NCBI GenBank assembly: GCA_964058805.1
Contig: CAXKVV010002077.1
Coordinates: 1 to 33,097, forward strand
Reading direction: 5' to 3'
Length of the DNA stretch: 33,097 nt
Source of the DNA: Schoenoplectus triqueter
Lineage: Eukaryota; Streptophyta; Magnoliopsida; Poales; Cyperaceae
The notes under the pieces are model-generated. The model worked only from the letters and a program-made list of their open reading frames with translations. It was not told the DNA's origin and searched no databases. This document shows positions 30,347 to 33,097 of this stretch, in pieces; position 1 is the stretch's first letter; each line of letters begins with the position of its first letter. A program made the translations under genes and the position numbers.

Positions 30347-30500
30347 TAGACAAGGGTCAGAGGTATAAAAGTTCTGCCACCTCCTGTTCATTCGAGGTGG
30401 ATGACCCTCAGGAGATTCAAGAGAGAGATCTCTCCTGAGAGGTCATCCATCTGATTATTTTTCACTGATAAGTGGGTCCCACACTTCAGTGACAGAGACT
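30347..30500. repeat. Hairpin-bearing repeat, copy 2
   Basis: Diverged copy of 30111-30262, offset 236 bp. Its hairpin at 30399-30448 pairs GGATGACCCTCAGGAGA with TCTCCTGAGAGGTCATCC. Both arms have changed relative to copy 1 and still pair. Confidence 0.75.
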
Positions 30501-30900
30501 AAGGAAAAGTCAAGATTAAACCCCAATAATCAACTCTCAGAACAAACTCTAAGAGCTGAAGTAGTGCAATCCCAGCGCAACCAGAACTGTATCAATGCCA
30601 AACCGGTATTTTGATACAACTAACTACAAGAAATTTCAATGTAATTTTACTTTCATGAACATGGATTGAAAGCAAATTTCACAAGACTGATCAGGTGTCA
30701 ATGTTACAAATATCTGATCAAGTCAGAATTTATATCAATTATTGATATATAATCAATTGTTGATCAAATCAAGCCCTAATGAAATATCAATATAAATCTA
30801 ATTGATGTTAATATTGACTTCACAACTGAGCTAGCACAGAGCCTCCTTCTCCAAGCTTCTTCTCCGATCAATCTGTCTGAACTCCTCACCAATCTAAGCT
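30501..30900. other. Non-coding flank, possibly 5' region of a second LINE
   Basis: Moderately AT-rich with several TGATCA-type and 'caattgttgat' motifs and no coding signal. It precedes the LINE-like fragments, so it may be their leader. Confidence 0.3.
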
Positions 30901-31414
30901 TCTACCATCCAAGTCCATGGAACGTTCGTGTTGCTGGTGACCTCTGGTTCCTTGTTCAAGGACCAGAGTCTTGGAGATTTGTAGTCATTGCGCATGGCTT
31001 CACAGTCCTGAGATCTCAATGTTTCTTGCTTACAACGAATTTTTCTCGTCTCTTTTAGTCACACCACTCCATATCGTTACTAGATCAAGATTCTTAATCT
31101 TGATTATGATCTTTGTGGCCCCCGAGCTCTCAATGTCATTGTTCATCCTTTTGGTCGGACCGTTGACATCGATAATGCATCTCAATTTCATACCGTTGGC
31201 CAGAGTGCTGATCGAAGTGGCTGCAATAGAAAAGGCCGATAATATAAGCAAATTTCTTCGAATTTGGTTCGAAATTGAAGGATTGGCTTCTTCTAGTCCT
31301 TTTCAACTGATTATTGCACCTAAGGTGGCTGGATCTGAGGGTGACAGGAGTGGCACATCATAGCCTCCGATCGGATCCATTAATGGATATGTTTTTATTT
31401 TTTTTACTTGAGGT

Positions 31415-31786
31415 GCATGTGATTAGAGTATATACAGTAAATTATGTGATGATTATATTTAATTTATGTATTATGATGATTATATATAATATATTATTTA
31501 TTTTTTGAATTATTTATTATTTATATATTGAGTTGGACTCAATTATAAAATATATTCATTAATTAATTAATTTAAGAATAATAACTAACTATTAATCTAA
31601 TAATTATTTAAAAATAATAATTAACTAAAATTAGTGTGTTAGTTGAGTGATAATTATTTTTCATAAATTATATGATAAGTGTTATGACTCAATTACATAA
31701 ATAACGTGTTGGACATGTTATTGAAGTTAACCTATAATAAAATACTAAAATAATTATTTTTATATTATTAATATTTTATTTACTTG
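31415..31786 (+). repeat. Dispersed repeat, copy B (inverted relative to 3431-3745)
   Basis: See copy A. It ends at 'tttacttgcag', which looks like a splice acceptor, and interrupts LINE-like ORF1 sequence. Confidence 0.75.
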
Positions 31787-32336
31787 CAGAATGCTGATGT
31801 GGAAATCCTTCATGCTTCCTCACCGACTGTACCTGAGGAGAGTCCAAGGAAGAGTATCCACATACACTCGTTGACAGTGTCATGTAAGGAGTACCTCCAC
31901 CGCCTAGCAACTCAAGTATATCTTTCAACCCTATTATTTCTTCTACTTGTCCTTCTAGCCCTATCTCGACTGATGATATTAGTTCTATGATATGGAACTG
32001 GAGAGGTTTCTTTTAATTCAATTAAAGGACTTGATGCTCTTAGCTAATGATGGACTGGATGCTTTTATCGTTTCCTATATGGAACATGATTTTTGCATGA
32101 TTTGAGATTTTCCTTTATGAATTAATGAAAGTTTTGGTCGACCAAAATCTTTCATTAGAGAATTTTTTAATAGGTTATAATAAAAGTGCTTAATTGTAAC
32201 ATAAGAGGTCCTTCAGGAAAAAATGTCGTATTTTACAAAAAATCATTCAATCTTAAAATATCAATATTCACTATCTTTAGGAAACTAAAAAAAGACCAAT
32301 TCTCCTCATAAATTCTGAAATATATTTCTAAATATT

Positions 32337-32627
32337 ATGATATTTCCGGCTGTTGGCTCTGCCCGTGGTATCCTATTAGAATTTAATAGCTCCCTTTTTA
32401 ATTCTATCATTTGGGAGGTGGGTCAATTTTTTATTATTGTTTATTTAAAAAAGGAGGCTGATAATGATCCCCAAGTATTTATCCCCATAAAATATCCCCA
32501 GACGTTTGACCGCATATATTCTACATTTATCCAGCGAATTCAGCAGTTAGCGCTAGCGCAAATTCCAGTCTACTTGCATTGGTCTGTACTGGGTCAGCGA
32601 CTCGGCGATAAAAAGTCTCTTGACTAA
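32337..32627 (+). pseudogene. LINE ORF2 endonuclease fragment
   Basis: 96-residue frame. PAVGSARGILLEFNSSLF fits the 'W-GSAGGILV-WN' block of plant LINE AP-type endonucleases, and a hydrophobic strand (GQFFIIVYLKKE) follows. The later conserved GGDFN and SDH blocks are absent. The C-terminal 17 residues (HWSVLGQRLGDKKSLD) are encoded by the 263-bp tandem repeat and are not recognisable as endonuclease. Confidence 0.5.
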
Positions 32628-33097
32628 CGCACCTCTTCAACTTTTTTCCGACACTATTTATATATACATCTTATGTTATTTACATATTTTGTAATGGTAA
32701 TTTATATTTAATTTTAAAGCAGTGCACTTTATTTATATATGCTGTAATAAAACTATAACTGTCAACATCTTAGTCCTACTGATCATTTCTAACCGCATAT
32801 TCTATTTATATTAATCATTAAAACTATAGCAGCCCTCTGCATTGGTCTGTACTGGGTCAGCGACTCGGCGATAAAAAGTCTCTTGACTAACGCGTCTCTT
32901 CAACTTTTTTCCGACACTATTTATATATATATCTTATGTTATTTATATGTTTTGTAATGATAATTTATATTTATTCTTAAAGCAGTGCACTTTATTTATT
33001 TGTGTTGTAATTCAACTATAACTGTCAACATCTTAGTCCTACTGATCATTTCTAACCGCATATTCTGTTTATATTAATCATTAAAACTATAACAGCC
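32576..33097. repeat. 263-bp tandem repeat, two units, array leaves the window
   Basis: Unit 1 is 32576-32838 and unit 2 is 32839-33097 (259 of 263 bases present). By eye they differ at roughly 14-18 positions (about 94-95% identity). Both begin 'gcattggtctgtactgggtc' and end in 'aaactata' plus 'cagcc'. The second unit is cut only by the window edge, so more copies probably follow. Confidence 0.92.

Larger units (their letters stand above)
30901..32627 (+). mobile_element. Fragments of a second LINE (possible ORF1 piece and ORF2 endonuclease)
   Basis: The frame 30971-31363 has, near 31230-31290, an NISKFLRIWFEIE segment resembling the DUF4283-type ORF1 of plant LINEs (weak). From about 32187 the + strand reads KVLNCNIRGPSGKN, the usual opening of a LINE endonuclease. 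It is followed in another frame by a decayed QETK motif (TAG for Gln) and then PAVGSARGILLEFNSSLF in the frame 32337-32627. This is a distinct copy from the large LINE and lies outside its duplication. It is interrupted at 31415-31786 by the dispersed repeat and lost at about 32630, where tandem repeats take over. No RT domain follows in the window. Confidence 0.5.

Noticed and set aside
32337..32627. Endogenous pararetrovirus fragment
   Set aside because: The frame fits a LINE endonuclease block better (GSARGILL...NSSLF after a KVLNCNIRG opening), and no movement protein, coat or viral RT motif is present nearby.

Overview
The window is plant nuclear DNA from a chromosome end. It opens with about 0.9 kb of degenerate CCCTAAA (Arabidopsis-type) telomeric sequence, C-rich on the + strand, so the physical end lies to the left. 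Gene structure (short GT-AG exons), a 20S proteasome beta-1 gene of the plant PBA1 type, and plant-type LINE, Ty1/copia and CACTA transposons all point to an angiosperm. The species cannot be fixed from the sequence. The TTTAGGG-type telomere argues against those Asparagales that switched to TTAGGG.

Layout. 1-893: telomere-derived repeats. 894-3890: AT-rich subtelomeric DNA with a few unrecognised exon-like stretches and a dispersed repeat (about 3.43-3.75 kb). 3900-7350: the only clearly functional host gene, PBA1, eight exons, intact, about 4 kb from the telomere. 7844-29384: one 21.5-kb nest of transposons. Its outer shell is a non-LTR retrotransposon (LINE, + strand, about 6 kb when the inserts are discounted), bounded by a 14-bp target-site duplication (7830-7843 and 29385-29398) and ending in a poly(A) tail. 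Inside it sit (a) a 10.9-kb CACTA (En/Spm) DNA transposon, 8696-19639, with 13-bp TIRs and a TAC duplication, and (b) a 4.6-kb Ty1/copia retrotransposon on the minus strand, 21049-25664, with LTRs of 278 and 273 bp and a CCCTA duplication. The CACTA element itself holds a MITE-like insert (11771-13073) filled with AT-rich simple sequence. 29399-33097: AT-rich flank with two related hairpin-bearing repeats, fragments of a second LINE interrupted by an inverted copy of the 3.4-kb dispersed repeat, and the first two units of a 263-bp tandem repeat that runs off the window.

How it works together. PBA1 encodes the caspase-like catalytic subunit of the 20S proteasome, and its promoter has the GGCCCA (site II) and telo-box motifs common to plant housekeeping genes. 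Everything from 7.8 to 29.4 kb is transposon. The CACTA element carries a TNP2-type transposase pseudogene and a second gene in which TnpA-like (En/Spm) exons are followed by a Ulp1-like (C48) cysteine-peptidase module that still shows its His, Asp, Gln and Cys residues. All transposon genes carry stops, frameshifts or deletions, so none looks autonomous. The copia element is the youngest by LTR similarity. The LINE came first, because both other elements interrupt it.
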